Shown here piece by piece: positions 11,140 through 21,411 of a stretch of DNA of 64,000 nt. Within the stretch, counting starts at the first letter, position 1. The number at the start of each line of letters is the position of its first letter. The stretch covers positions 216,200 to 280,199 of the forward strand of contig LSRX01000296.1 of NCBI GenBank assembly GCA_001939145.1, in the 5' to 3' direction. The notes under the pieces are model-generated. The model had not been told where the DNA came from, searched no databases, and saw only the letters and a program-made list of their open reading frames with translations. This DNA is from Symbiodinium microadriaticum (lineage: Eukaryota; Sar; Dinophyceae; Suessiales; Symbiodiniaceae). The position numbers and the translations under genes were made by a program.

Positions 11140-11995
11140 GAACGGATCAAAAGAGAATTATCAGGTTCGGGTTCGCGAAGAAAGATGCACCTGGAGGCTT
11201 GAAGCCTCGCTAAGAGCCCCACGGTCCACGGCGTTCCGATGGTACCGTTACATTCCCGTGCCTCCATCCGGACCTTCCAACTGTGAGAACGGTGCTAACT
11301 GTAGCAACCGGAGCGGTAGTGTCGCCAGTAAAGGCACCAAGCAGTATGGAAATCGACCTACCAGGTTCGAACCGCCTACCTTACCATGTGGTGCCCAGCT
11401 GGAACCGAAGCTATCCGATGTCTACCTCTGCCGTTGCAATCTGCCTTCGAAGTATACCGAAACCCTAGATGACAAATCCCAGCAGTGGTCGCAAGAAGGA
11501 CGTTCATAGCTGTTGCGACCACATGGGCACTGTTTTGGGCCAGCTTGCTCGCTTAACCCGTCCATGCGTATCGATATACTAGATCACCGCCCAACTCGTG
11601 TGCGAGGAATCGGTGCTTCATGATGTTGTCAGATCTGCTGGTGTTTCTGGGCTGCCCAAAAGAGCAGGATCTGTTCTCAGTGTTTTAGCACGTGTGCAAT
11701 GCGACAAACAACCCATGGAACAGTAGCAAGATAAAGTAGAAGACTTCGGATTTCCTGAACTAGCTAGACACTAGAAGCAGGGAACCTGCGTGGGTGCTCT
11801 TCAACAGGATCGCTCGCCGCTAGCACGGAAGCTACATAGACATGTACCAAGCAATCAGGCCGCGCACGGAGGGTTGTCCCGGAAGTGGATTGTCCCTTGC
11901 TCCTTACAGCAATTACATCAACCTCGAACTCCAAACAGAACCCGCCTCAAAGCCCTTAAAAGCCCTCCCAGACCCTGGCAACGTGGGCCTCGGTC
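11140..11995. other. No gene supported
   Basis: Overlapping plus-strand frames are open but serine/arginine rich and lack consistent splice sites. A GGTTCGAACC block near 11364 looked like a tRNA T-arm but has no matching stems. Confidence 0.35.
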
Positions 11996-11999
11996 TCAC

Positions 12000-12096
12000 C
12001 CGCATCTGCGGGGGTCGCGATGGTCAGCGAGTAGCCCACGCTGCCGTCCTTCGGCTCCGCATCGCGGAGAAAGCTCGCAATCCTACAACTCAGCGC
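12000..12096 (-). CDS. Internal exon, unrecognised gene
   Basis: Minus strand: acceptor GCTTTCCAG, then a frame containing IASFLRDAEPKDGSVGYSLT and IATPADA, ending at a strong donor (GCGG/GTGAGACC). G/C-ending codons and a balanced peptide support coding. A plus-strand frame over the same bases is open and arginine rich. The exon at 12251-12322 lies upstream on the same strand but does not join it in phase, so an exon may be missing between. Confidence 0.45.
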
Positions 12097-12250
12097 CTGG
12101 AAAGCATGGTGACGCTCCCCACCAATCAAGCAGAACATCCTCCACAGGAGCCTCGTTTCGTGTTCATAGTGGTCTCTTTATCATCCTCATGCAGCTCTCT
12201 AGCCGGGCATGCCCCAACACAACACCCACGATTCGGGGCGTCGTCGTCAC

Positions 12251-12322
12251 ATCCGGGCCTTCCCAGCCTCCAGCGGCGCATTGCCCAGCAGGATGCCGCC
12301 TAGGTCACGATGGGGAATGGAG
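12251..12322 (-). CDS. Internal exon, unrecognised gene
   Basis: Minus strand: acceptor TGCCTCGCAG, 72 nt with HRDLGGILLGNAPLEAGKAR, then a GT donor. The peptide is compact and normal in composition. It is probably part of the gene that includes 12000-12096. Confidence 0.4.
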
Positions 12323-12442
12323 CTGCGAGGCAATCGATCTATCGGATTTAGAGCCTTTCGAACTCAGCGGGAGAGTGTGAACAAATAACTTGACCAGCTC
12401 CTCGGGAAAAAACGCTGCCGTAGACTTGAATGGGAGTGCAGG

Positions 12443-12703
12443 ATGGCGACTGCTTCAGGCTTCAAAGCCACATCTATTGAAGAGCGACGTTTCCAGAAAC
12501 TCTCAAAAGACATAAACATCTTGAAAGAAGATCCCGGCTTGAGGATAGAATTCTATCAGTTCCAGACGCCTGGTTCGCCCTGTCTGTTCGGGAAACCGGG
12601 GAAGTGCGGATTGTCTACAGGCCGGAAGCTCGTAGAGCCCTTCACAAACTCCTCAAAGCACAGCAGGACCCCAAAGCAAGCCCTACGCCTGCGCTACCCA
12701 TGA
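12443..12703 (+). CDS. Candidate first exon, charged N terminus
   Basis: An 86-codon plus-strand frame opens with ATG shortly after GGAGTGCAGG. The first 45 residues are highly protein-like (ATSIEERRFQKLSKDINILK, then DPGLRIEFYQFQ); the end is lysine/arginine rich and may be intron. No domain recognised. The ATG makes it a candidate N-terminal exon. Confidence 0.4.
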   Translation: MATASGFKATSIEERRFQKLSKDINILKEDPGLRIEFYQFQTPGSPCLFGKPGKCGLSTGRKLVEPFTNSSKHSRTPKQALRLRYP

Positions 12704-12835
12704 GCTTCCTCCCATAAACAGCCCTAACCCCTGCAGCCTACAGCTGATGGCCCACACGAAGAGGCGTGGAAGAAACACCCTCAAATACCCTCACAGACCC
12801 CATCTAGTCTAAGAACCCTGTGACTTTTCTTGCAG

Positions 12836-12950
12836 CCCTACACTGCCGAGGCCTTGGAGCGGCGAATGGCCATGCCGGCGTGCGGCGGCGTGGCCCTCGT
12901 CGGAGAGAAGCAAAGCAGGGCCAGCCTGATGAGATGTTTTCTCTGTCACG
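12836..12950 (+). CDS. GC-rich exon-like island, strand uncertain
   Basis: A textbook acceptor (CTGTGACTTTTCTTGCAG) on the plus strand leads into a phase-0 frame with PYTAEALERRMAMPACGGVA and then LVGEKQSRASLM. No clear donor. The minus strand also offers a readable frame (ALLLSDEGHAAARRHGHSPL) that would follow the minus-strand exon at 13067-13143, so strand remains open. Confidence 0.35.
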
Positions 12951-13066
12951 AGTATGACTATGCCCGGTTGCGGTAGCGTCCTTTACTGCGTGTGAGACCC
13001 GAAACCCAAAGCCCTAAAGGCCTTAAGGAACTTGAATGAGCAGGGCCAGGGAGGTACAAAGCGCAC

Positions 13067-13143
13067 CCCCCAGGGCTGCGTGCCTTCTCGAGGTGGAAGC
13101 CGGTCATGAAGCCTTCCGGGGCCTCCTTCTCCGCCGCCACCTG
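13067..13143 (-). CDS. Internal exon, unrecognised gene
   Basis: Minus strand: acceptor CCCCGTTTGCAG, then QVAAEKEAPEGFMTGFHLEK followed by ARSPG and a GT donor (GGGG/GTGCGC). 77 nt with nearly all codons ending in G/C. Family unknown. Confidence 0.5.
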
Positions 13144-13149
13144 CTGCAA

Positions 13150-16110
13150 ACGGGGTTGATCAGAGACATAGGCCGGAGAAAGAACTCTATGACATCGATG
13201 TGAAGATCTTAGCTTCTGCAGAGAAGCTATGCAGCGCAAGACTAGGCTATATGTTCTAGGGACTCCTGGTCCTAGAAGGGACCCTTCATGCCCTTCATGA
13301 GCCCGTGGAGTCTCCTTTTGTTCGGAAGCGGGCTGCTGAAGCCATCCCTCTTTCATCTTGCCTCTTCCGGCGCCAGTGACGGGGAGGTCGCCTCTCCCAT
13401 GTGTAGCATCGGAAAGAGGCGCTCCACGCATGTAAACAGCTGCTTCAGGGGAATCGGAACCCCAGCTCGAAAATCTTGAACCCTTGACTTGCAAATCCGA
13501 GTTTTGCCTGTGCCAGTCTTCAAGCAACTCGTCGCCCGCCTACGACATGCCGACGATGTGAACAGGAAGCGCTTAGAAACCACCAAAAAGCCCTGAACTC
13601 TCCCAAACAGAAACACGTCGTCGAAGCTACCTTAGACTAAGGTTTTACGGATTCTTCGAGGTTGAGACTTCAGGTTCATGGAATTCCTCAGCCTTGAGGT
13701 TGGCTCAGTGCAGCTCATGGCTGGTATCTCCCAGGCTCGAGCTTGCCTTGAAACTGCCAAGGAGAAAACGATGAAAAAAACCCACCTGCCCAAGCCCTGG
13801 CCCTGGCCCTATCAACCCCGAAAGGCAATCTCCGGAGCCCGCAGCGCTCAGCCGCGAGAGGGCAAGGCTTTCGGACTCATGCACGGCTCACGAACTCAAT
13901 AGGTCTAAGTGACTCCAAATGACCTGGACCATGTAAGCCATCTACCACATTAATAACAACATCTCCGTCAACAGCAGTCGCGTCGATAAGCGATCATCAA
14001 CTCAGTCACTCAGGGATTTTATTCATGTGTGGAAGCTTTGGTGCCTTCGGCAGAAGGGAAAGCCGTCGCACGGCACCCAGAAGGTCGACCACCGGGTAAA
14101 GGTGTGCCTGACCCCAAACAAGAAATGTCGAATACTTTTCTGAACTTCCATCACCTCGTGAAGCATTCATGATAATGCATGTTCACGTACATACATACAC
14201 ACCTGGACGTCTGCACAAGCATGTTCAGGCATGCGTGCCTGTACATGTAGATGCTGTATGTTGGATGCTATATTTGTGTACAAGTATATGTATAATAAGT
14301 ATATGTGCATGTCTATGTATCTTACATGGACATGTATGTGTTCGTGCATTGTGTGTATATGTGATTTTCCACGCATGCATATAATATATATATATATCTC
14401 TCTCTCTCTCTCTCTCTCCGTGTCTGCCTGTCTGCCGTTGTCTGCCTACCTGCCTTCATGTACATGTACACATGCATGTACACAGGTCACTCAACACATG
14501 TCTTCGGATACCTAGGATGATAAAGACATCCATGTATACCAGTGAACATACTAATATGAGCCAATCAAGTTTGGCCTTCGTGTCGCTCGGGTGAGTGTGG
14601 CTCGTGATAACTCATTCACGAAGCCGAAATGAGCTCGGAAGGAACGAGCCTGATCCACTTAATCCCGCGCAGCGGCTCAAGTTAAGCATCTTGCAAACAT
14701 GTGTCATGAGTCAAAACAACAAGGAAGAACGCTTGATGCACTTCTGTCTTAAGGCATCGAGACCTCTCGATATTGCTCCTGACCCACCCGACCCGCCCGA
14801 AGTGATGAGGGAGGGGGGGATGAAGGTCCTGGGTCCAGGGCCCGCATGGGTCGGCTGCAACACCCTGACCCAGGACGAACCGACATACCCCATCGTCACC
14901 GATGCGAGAAAACACAGAAGTGCGAAGAGTTGGGGAGCCCGCATAAGTGCATGTGCTGCATGCGTGTTAGGACAGTTTCTGAAGTCTTGAATTGTGTGAT
15001 GTTTGCAGCGTGCTTGAAGATGTGTGCTTTGGGTTGAGTAACAGTAGATCAGGCCACGAGGCTTCAAAGTGAAGTTGGGCGTGCACAGGTTTGCGGAAGA
15101 AATCGAGCTTCAGGGCTCAAGCCCTGCTTGAAGAACTCAGTGGCGCTACGAAGGGGGACAGTAGCCTCAGGAGCTTAAACTCCTCGACTGGCCATTCGGG
15201 GGTTCGCGTCCCAACGCATTCTGCACGCAAGAAAAATTTATGGGCAAAATGCCGAGGCTCCACTCAGGGAGGAGCGGGATCTCTGCAAACGCCTCCACTT
15301 GGTAACGCTGCAAATGAGAACTCCCCCTATGGAGTCCATTTTAATGGAATCCTGCAACCTCTGAAGTGCGAAGAGGCCATCGCTCCCTGGTATTGCTGAG
15401 GCCTCCGGGGAACACGTGGACTGGGACAGCTTCGGACCTCGCACCACCTGCAAGGAAGCGGTTCGGGGAGTTGAGGCATTCATATAGGGTTTGACAAGGC
15501 TTTTTCAAGGTGTTGCAGGGTTTGGTGAGCATCCTAAGCTTTTGGGGAGTCTGTTCAGGCGAATCATGCAGGGCTGACTTTGGGTTTGGTGCTGAAGGCA
15601 TTTTTGCCCGGGGCCTTGTAACGGGCTCTATGGTGCAGGGTTGCTGGCTTCAACGTTGTCGTGTCGATGTTAGTGTGCTGGCAGGTGTGGTATCGAAGCT
15701 TTGTTTCAGATCGCTAGGCCTGCAGACTGCGATCGGTAATGAACACTGTGTTCGAAATCACTTCGATTGTCAAGCTGCCGAAGATGCCTGCTGTCAAACT
15801 CGCAAACCAACTCTGCATGTTCGAGCAGATACGCAATCTATCTCTGTCTCGTCGTAGCACGCCCTACCACTCACCCTCCCGAACCCTAAAGCACAAAATT
15901 CCGAACCAACTTCTTCTTCGCGCCTGGCAGCCGTTGACGAAGATGCGCAACGTCCCTTGCGGATCGATCAGGGCACCTGGCCGATCGAGGACTCAAGGGC
16001 TGTGTGGCTTTGCTGGAACTCTGTTCAATCAACCATTCCCATGAGCAGGTATGATCTCAATCACAAAGTTTGACCACAAGTGCTAGACACCCCTCCACAC
16101 TGCAAGCTTA
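13150..16110. other. No firm gene; microsatellites at 14166-14500
   Basis: Mixed TG/CA, AT and a (TC)n run occupy about 14166-14500. A plus-strand patch at 14770-14930 is open and moderately protein-like but has no splice sites I trust. A tRNA-like sequence near 15170 was examined and rejected. Confidence 0.4.
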
Positions 16111-16111
16111 C

Positions 16112-16234
16112 GATTCACCCGTGGCAAATCCCTCTGGCAGGCACCAACCGCATCGCCGGCAGCGAGGTTGCGGGTGTCCCAGTTGCTGAGAAGCCACTCC
16201 TGAGATCCAAGGTCAGCCCAGCGTCTGGCGGTGT
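16112..16234 (-). CDS. Internal exon, unrecognised gene
   Basis: On the minus strand a frame with ADLGSQEWLLSNWDTRNLAA and GDAVGACQRDLPRVN ends at a consensus donor GTAAGC. Acceptor is GGCACAG or, ten bases later, CCGCCAG. The tryptophan-containing, well-mixed composition strongly suggests coding, with no competing plus-strand frame of similar quality. Family unknown. Confidence 0.5.
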
Positions 16235-16817
16235 GCTGTGCCGAGGACTCAAGGCATTTGTAAAAAGGGGGATCACAAGATCTAACTCCGCTCTGCAACC
16301 TTGGCATCCCGGACAGCCCAGACACCACTGTGGCTCCGAAACCTTTGGAACCTGAGCACCCCTTTCTCAGGAAAAAACTGCAAACCTCTGAGCCCAATGT
16401 TGTTGCCGTGGCTACTTCAACGCCTATGATTCTGAGCTCGGCAGTTGGTGCCTGGGGTGGTAGTGCGCATGGACCAATTCCTCAACAAAGGAAGCCCACT
16501 GGGTGCGGGATCCTGAAGTACTCCCTGCACAAGTCAGGCACCTACAAAACCACGATAGCAAAACTTTGAACTCTCTGAGCTCAACACCTCAACCATCCGA
16601 ATCACCCAGCCTAAACCCTCAGCTTGGCATGATCCCGATACTCTGTAGCTGGACAGAACCCCAAGCATGTTTACATACACCCTACCTCGTCTAAACCCCA
16701 CTGACAATGCTCTCGAAAACCAATGGCGGGGTGCGGTCTTCCCACCATCCCAGACGGCCCCGTCGAAGCCCGCAAGCCACGCATCGCGAAGTGCATCCTC
16801 GGGATGTAAGAATGATA

Positions 16818-16836
16818 GATACATATATATATATAT

Positions 16837-16872
<36 letters not shown>
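16818..16872. repeat. (TA)n microsatellite
   Basis: Alternating TA with a short ACAC interruption. Confidence 0.95.
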
Positions 16873-16874
<2 letters not shown>

Positions 16875-16899
16875 TCTTTAGTACGAGTATGGTTTGAGA

Positions 16900-17990
16900 G
16901 TTAAGCTTGACAGGCTGTGAAAGGGGTTGAGGAGCTACAAGTCTTGAGGGTGTAAGGCGTTTGGGTTAGGGCCTAGGAGTTCAACAAGTAAGGGTTTAGG
17001 ACTTCTTGGAGCGTAGCATCAGGAGTGACACAGACAGTCCTGAAGCCCCTGTGTTCGGAATCCCTCCTATCAGAAGTGATACCACTACCAAACTATCCAG
17101 TGTGCATACTTAGGCCCCCAACTTCGAAGCCAAGGTATACACTGCTTGGCTAAACCGATCTGGCGGTATTTCCCTAAGCTCTTGTGCCTGCCAACATCAG
17201 CAGCAGCTTTGCTACATCAGGACCATGGTAGGCACGAGCTTAACAACGTTTCTCTGTAACCAATCATGGCGGTCAACGGGCCTCTCAGAAAAAAACACGG
17301 GTGCAACGGCAGCAAGCACAAGCATGAACAGAAGCGGTGATGTAGCGCTGCAAAGATAGCAGCAAAGAAACCTTCAACCCCAACAATGTAGTCCGCGTGC
17401 AGAGACTTCAACCGGGCTCGCAACAGCTTTGGCTACCCCAAGGGGCGAAGTACTCCACAAGAAATACCATCCACATAGCTATATACTGCTGTTCTGCCAC
17501 TATGCTGGCTTCTACTCTGCACCTGCTATCCTACAACTACCCAAAATACGACTACAGCGCCCAGGCTCTGAGGTCGCGGGAGGCTCGACGACCTCCTCGG
17601 GCCTCGAGCGGTAAAGCAGGCATTTTTTTCGAATTTGGGGCGTTTTGGGTACTCAGGGTCTGTGTTCGTGCTGGGAGATGATTGGATTCAGCTCTATTTC
17701 AGGGTAGAATTATCGGGGGGATCAGCTGCACAAGGAATCGGTGCATTGTGCAGCACAGACAAACGAACCGAAGGCTCTTCCGCTCGTTTGTCTGCAAGAA
17801 GCAGGAACACAAAAGGGTTTATTTGAGGACCTTTGGTATGAATTTCGCATCAACTCCCTCGTTGGAGACTTCCTCCCTTAGCCCTGGCAGCCGGTGGGCA
17901 GAAGGCTCGGAGTTCAGTCTCCCCTCCGCGGCAACCGAACCGTAAAGGACCAGCACTAGGTAAGAAAAGTGTGCCATGGCAGCTGAAATA
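16900..17990. other. No gene supported
   Basis: Frames on both strands are short and uninformative. A minus-strand stretch at 17300-17423 reads LHADYIVGVEGFFAAIF but lacks a confirmed acceptor. Confidence 0.35.
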
Positions 17991-17992
17991 GA

Positions 17993-18271
17993 TTAAGGTG
18001 GAGCCACAAAAGACCTCAGCCAAAATCGCTGTAAGGCAGTGGAGATGTGTTGTCTGAGGAATTTGCCTTGTCGCAAAGGGAGTCTACTAGCTTGAACAAC
18101 ATCCATGTAAATTAAGAAAATTACAGATGACCAGCTCTCAGCAACGCAGCTAAAAGCTTTCCTTGCAGCGGGGCCTGTGACTCGTGAAGCCCAGGGCCAT
18201 CCCGTCGGGCTGATCCGAAAGGACCTGAAAACCCGTTTCCGACGGCGCGTTGCGGCTAAACCATCCATCAA
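17993..18271 (-). CDS. Candidate hypothetical frame, 92 codons
   Basis: An ATG-started minus-strand frame ends at 17993. The second half is protein-like (SVIFLIYMDVVQASRLPLRQ, GKFLRQHISTALQRFW) with a hydrophobic patch of about 10 residues. GC content is lower than that of other exons here, and no splice support or domain was seen. Confidence 0.25.
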   Translation of the reverse strand: MMDGLAATRRRKRVFRSFRISPTGWPWASRVTGPAARKAFSCVAESWSSVIFLIYMDVVQASRLPLRQGKFLRQHISTALQRFWLRSFVAPP

Positions 18272-18594
18272 CCCCGAACTCTGGACGCATAGTTCTACTC
18301 GAGTTGTGCGGATGCCGTTCTAGAAAACACCTGAATTGAGGCAGGGTGCGGGTGGGCAGAGCTCGGGTGCGTCAAGGCCGGAGGGTTACCGTTGCGTCAA
18401 GATGCAAAGGGAAAAAGCCTAACTTAAGCGGTTTTCAGGTACTAAAGACCTCGGCGGCTCACAAGCTTCGCTGGAGCTGTGGATAGCTGTTCACACTGAG
18501 ACTGCATCTGCCTGGATGTGCACGACACCCAATACGGCTTCAATGTTTGAAAGTACATGTAGTCTGCATTCAAGTATGTATACTGGACAGGATA

Positions 18595-18811
18595 AAGATA
18601 TACACATACATATGTACATATATATATATACACATGCATATGTGCATGTGTGTATATATATATATGTAAACATGTGTATATATATATATACACATGTATA
18701 CACACACAAACACTAGTTTATGTCTTTTTAGTTATCTGTTTAGATTACAGATAGATAGATAGATAGATAGATAGATTGATTGATTGATTGATTGATTGAT
18801 AGATGAATAGA
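18595..18811. repeat. TA/CA microsatellite and (GATA)n/(GATT)n array
   Basis: TA-CA tracts up to about 18715, then (GATA)n followed by (GATT)n from about 18749. This array is the left half of the microsatellite that received the retrotransposon; the right half resumes at 27272. Confidence 0.95.
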
Positions 18812-18816
18812 TAGGT
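18812..18816. repeat. Target-site duplication TAGGT (left)
   Basis: The five bases before the left LTR equal those after the right LTR (27272-27276). Five bases is the usual copia duplication. The flanking DNA is itself GATA-like, so chance identity is more likely than in unique DNA. Confidence 0.75.
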
Positions 18817-19002
18817 CTTGAAGTCTGGTAGCTTCCTGCTGCCTAGGCAAACGAGGTCCTAGCAGCCCAAAAGATCAACCAAGGGAACTACTCTCCCTTT
18901 TGCGAAGCCATGCGCTCTCCTTGCAAGGTAGGCCCTTCCCTTGAGAGGAAAGGTAACGGCGGTCAACAAGGGTTTACCCAAGTTTGCCGTGCGAACTTCA
19001 CA
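18817..19002 (-). repeat. 3' LTR, 186 bp
   Basis: Direct repeat of 27086-27271, identical except for T here at 18911 against C at 27180. In element orientation it begins TGTGAAGTTC and ends ACTTCAAG; the end departs from the usual CA. The boundary is fixed by the target duplication on one side and, in the other copy, by the primer-binding site. Confidence 0.95.
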
Positions 19003-19174
19003 CAGGGGGCGGTCTGTTACGCCATGCGTGGATCAAAAGAGAAGCAAACTGGACAGGGGGCGGTGATTGCGCCATGTCTGGCTTCTGGGCTTCTGGTTCC
19101 TGTCAAATGCCATTTGGCATCGGAACACTAGTGGAAAAACGGTTCGTGGTGCATGTCGTGGGAAGGTCTTCCAC
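19003..19174 (-). other. 3' untranslated segment, no canonical polypurine tract
   Basis: Between the last stop codon and the 3' LTR the sense strand ends in CCGCCCCCTG rather than a purine run. The motif ACAGGGGGCGGT occurs twice on the plus strand, at about 19003 and 19051, so the purines lie on the antisense strand. How plus-strand DNA synthesis would be primed is unclear. Confidence 0.6.
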
Positions 19175-20884
19175 TCAAGAACCACCGGTCTCGCCCGTGA
19201 CGGCAAACACAGTTGTAGTCGATGATGAAGAAGTAGATGCCGTAGCGGGCGCGGGAGTGATATCGAATCGAGGATTGTTGCGCAGGTGCCCGGGGACTTG
19301 AATCCATGCATTTGTGCAGTATGAGCACGGGGTGAGGGTTCTCACCGAGCTGGAGGTCCGGCTACGTGCGCAATCCTCACTGCAGTGCCACGCTCGGCCA
19401 TAGGGAGTCACGTAGAGCTCGCCGATGTGGTGGTGCTCCAACCGGTACTCGGTGTGGTAGTTCAAGGCCTGCTGTTGTCGATGAACGGCTGCCGCAAGTC
19501 GCTGGTTGTAGGCTCTTACCAGCTGTAGGTCCAGCGCCAATCCTTCGGCGGTTTGAACCGGACTGTGAAGGAGGGCACTGTCGGTCTGACACCAGCGGTT
19601 CCGGGTCTCCGTGAAGCTGGTAGTCGTCACGACGTCCTCGGTCTGGGTGGCCGCGTCGTAGGTAGTCCGTGTTGTCGGAGAGCGCCGGCAGTAGGCAATG
19701 ATCCGCTGCACTGTCTGAAAGGGGTGCAGGTAGGCGAAGAAGATGATCACCAGGAGGGGGAGGAAGACGTAGTAGCTGGCCTCGTAGTACTCGCCAAGGC
19801 CATGCGGGGAGTACTGGACGATCTCTCCCGTAGGTTCACGGTGGGCCTCTGAGGGGACCACCTGGTTGGCCGTTGCCAGAAAGGCAGCGGCAACTGCTGC
19901 TGCCCGTCCGGATGTGCCGGACTTCGGCTGCGCGAACTGCTGCGCACTCTTCTGGCGATCGGCTGCTGTCTTCTTCCGCGAAGCCTGGTAGGTGTCATCC
20001 GCCACAATCTTGTGCATATGCGTCCGTAGGCGGTCCGCGAGAAGCTGCGTCGCCGTGTCCTTTGTGAGGCCATCGGCGTACTGCCGCTCGGAGGAAACCC
20101 ACCGGGCTTCCCCTCCGATCTCCCGCAGCTTATCCCTGGTCGTAAGGGCTTCCAAGCATGTCCGCTTGTCTGCGGCGGTGGAGACGTAGAGCTCCTCGCG
20201 GTGCAACAAATCGAACAGGCACTTCGCATCCACGATCAGGGCGCAGGGGTGCATCCACTTGTAGGTCTCCTCATGCACTTGGCTTATCTGGAACGAAGGG
20301 TCCAGCATAGCCTTCCAGAAGACAACCGCGAAGTGCAGGCAGTCTGCTGCCTCTGATGCGGCTTGTCCCTCCGCTGCCAGTGTGGACCTTGCCACGCGGG
20401 GCAACTTGAACGACCTCCAATCCAGGAGGTGGTAGCCGCACACCTTGCCTTCCAGGACCGTCTTTGGCGACAGGCAGATCATGTACCCGCCTTGGCTAGA
20501 CAGGTCAGCGCGGCTGGCAAAGGCGGCGTCGGAGTAGGCCACAAAGGTGACATCCTGGAGGGCTGCGCCTAGAGGGGCGTATTGCAGCCGCACATCGCTG
20601 TTGGCCTTGGCAAATCGAAGAACCTTGTTCGCCGCCAAGATGGTGGATATCTTGGCCTTAGGAACCTCGCCGGCCAGCATAGACGTCATCGTCTGTAGGT
20701 GAGGAGAGGTCTGCGTGGCTGCCCATTGAAGAGCTCCAAGTAGGGCTCGCAGTTGGGTTTTCTCCCGATCTGTGGCTGGGCTTTCTGGGTCGGCCATGCG
20801 TCCCTTGTCCAACGTGATGGGCTTCAGCTTGGCCAAATAGGCATCATGGCCACAGCTGTGTCCACCGTGGGCCTCCTTCTTCAC
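19175..20884 (-). CDS. RNase H domain plus membrane-segment C-terminal extension
   Basis: RNase H degrades the RNA strand during reverse transcription. The catalytic carboxylates are visible: Asp in YSDAAF (residue 119), Glu in LAAEGQAA (172), Asp in IVDAKCLFD (219) and Asp in YADGLTK (271), all in family positions. After the usual copia end the frame continues for about 300 residues. It holds one strongly hydrophobic stretch, YYVFLPLLVIIFFAYL (about 370-385), and later a His/Cys cluster (YGRAWHCSEDC, then LTPCSYC) that could bind zinc, spaced like small Ada-type metal sites. It ends in a Ser/Thr-rich tail at a TGA. It is separated from the reverse transcriptase by a frame change at about 20881-20886. 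The extension could be env-like, but no signal peptide or glycosylation pattern is clear. Confidence 0.85.
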   Translation of the reverse strand: MKKEAHGGHSCGHDAYLAKLKPITLDKGRMADPESPATDREKTQLRALLGALQWAATQTSPHLQTMTSMLAGEVPKAKISTILAANKVLRFAKANSDVRLQYAPLGAALQDVTFVAYSDAAFASRADLSSQGGYMICLSPKTVLEGKVCGYHLLDWRSFKLPRVARSTLAAEGQAASEAADCLHFAVVFWKAMLDPSFQISQVHEETYKWMHPCALIVDAKCLFDLLHREELYVSTAADKRTCLEALTTRDKLREIGGEARWVSSERQYADGLTKDTATQLLADRLRTHMHKIVADDTYQASRKKTAADRQKSAQQFAQPKSGTSGRAAAVAAAFLATANQVVPSEAHREPTGEIVQYSPHGLGEYYEASYYVFLPLLVIIFFAYLHPFQTVQRIIAYCRRSPTTRTTYDAATQTEDVVTTTSFTETRNRWCQTDSALLHSPVQTAEGLALDLQLVRAYNQRLAAAVHRQQQALNYHTEYRLEHHHIGELYVTPYGRAWHCSEDCARSRTSSSVRTLTPCSYCTNAWIQVPGHLRNNPRFDITPAPATASTSSSSTTTVFAVTGETGGS

Positions 20885-21411
20885 TTCACATGCACCCCGA
20901 GGAACTCAAACGTGTCTTGGTCTTCGAGGAAGTCCCTGAACGCGAACAGCTCCATGAGATTCTTCTTGATCGCGTCCTTGTGCTCGGAGGTTCCGAGTAG
21001 GTCGTCCACGTGGAGGCCAATGGCGCACTGTAGGTCCGGTGCAAAGTAGAGGAAGAGGCATGCATCAAGCGGGTGTTTGGTGAACCCGGCTTGCTCCAAT
21101 CTTCTGGATGCCTCGTCATACCATGCTCGGGGAGCGTCGCAGAGTCCGTACATGGGCTTCCGTAGCCGCATGCAGACCTTGGGGTCGGTGACTCCAAGCA
21201 GCTGTCGGGCGTCGGCAGGTAGCCTGACCCACAACGTCCTCGAAGAAGCGTGTTCCCGGCCCTGTAAGAATGCTGTGGAAACGGTCGTCCACTGCTTGAG
21301 GGTAGTGAGGCTGAAGAGGGTGGTGCGTCCCAGTCTGGACAAGGTTGGTGATGTAGAGTCATGATAAGCCGGGCCTTGGCCCTGGGCGTACCGTCCGGGT
21401 TCTTCGACCAC
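20881..21411 (-). CDS. Reverse transcriptase core, damaged
   Basis: This segment copies element RNA into DNA in intact relatives. Family landmarks are present: SPTLSRLGR, TAFLQG, MYGLCDAPRAWYDEA and the catalytic GLHVDDLLGTS (Asp 136 and 137). The expected first catalytic Asp in the DVxTAFLxG motif is not there; the sequence reads WTTVSTAFLQG and appears shortened by several residues. Upstream, the KARLI block lies in another frame (21361-21400), and the roughly 20 residues usual between it and SPTLSRLG are missing, so a deletion with frameshift is inferred. The frame ends at a TGA where RNase H should continue. Probably inactive. Confidence 0.85.
   Translation of the reverse strand: MVEEPGRYAQGQGPAYHDSTSPTLSRLGRTTLFSLTTLKQWTTVSTAFLQGREHASSRTLWVRLPADARQLLGVTDPKVCMRLRKPMYGLCDAPRAWYDEASRRLEQAGFTKHPLDACLFLYFAPDLQCAIGLHVDDLLGTSEHKDAIKKNLMELFAFRDFLEDQDTFEFLGVHVK

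Noticed and set aside
11355..11385. GGTTCGAACC block resembling a tRNA T-arm
   Set aside because: Flanking bases do not form the stems of a tRNA.
14650..14672. GGCTCAAG, the 3' end of the dinoflagellate spliced leader
   Set aside because: Only eight bases match and the preceding TTTT is absent; expected by chance in 64 kb.
15150..15245. Leucine-tRNA-like sequence (GGAG-CTTAAA-CTCC hairpin, GGGGGTTCGCGTCCC)
   Set aside because: The anticodon stem and a T-arm-like stretch can be drawn, but the acceptor stem does not pair and no D-arm is present.
19175..19800. Calling the C-terminal extension an envelope gene
   Set aside because: There is one hydrophobic helix but no signal peptide, cleavage site or glycosylation pattern; only env-like as a possibility.
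20886..21360. Continuation of the linker frame under the reverse transcriptase
   Set aside because: Antecedent KARLI is followed by nonsense, and the true RT motifs lie in the frame of 20881-21411.
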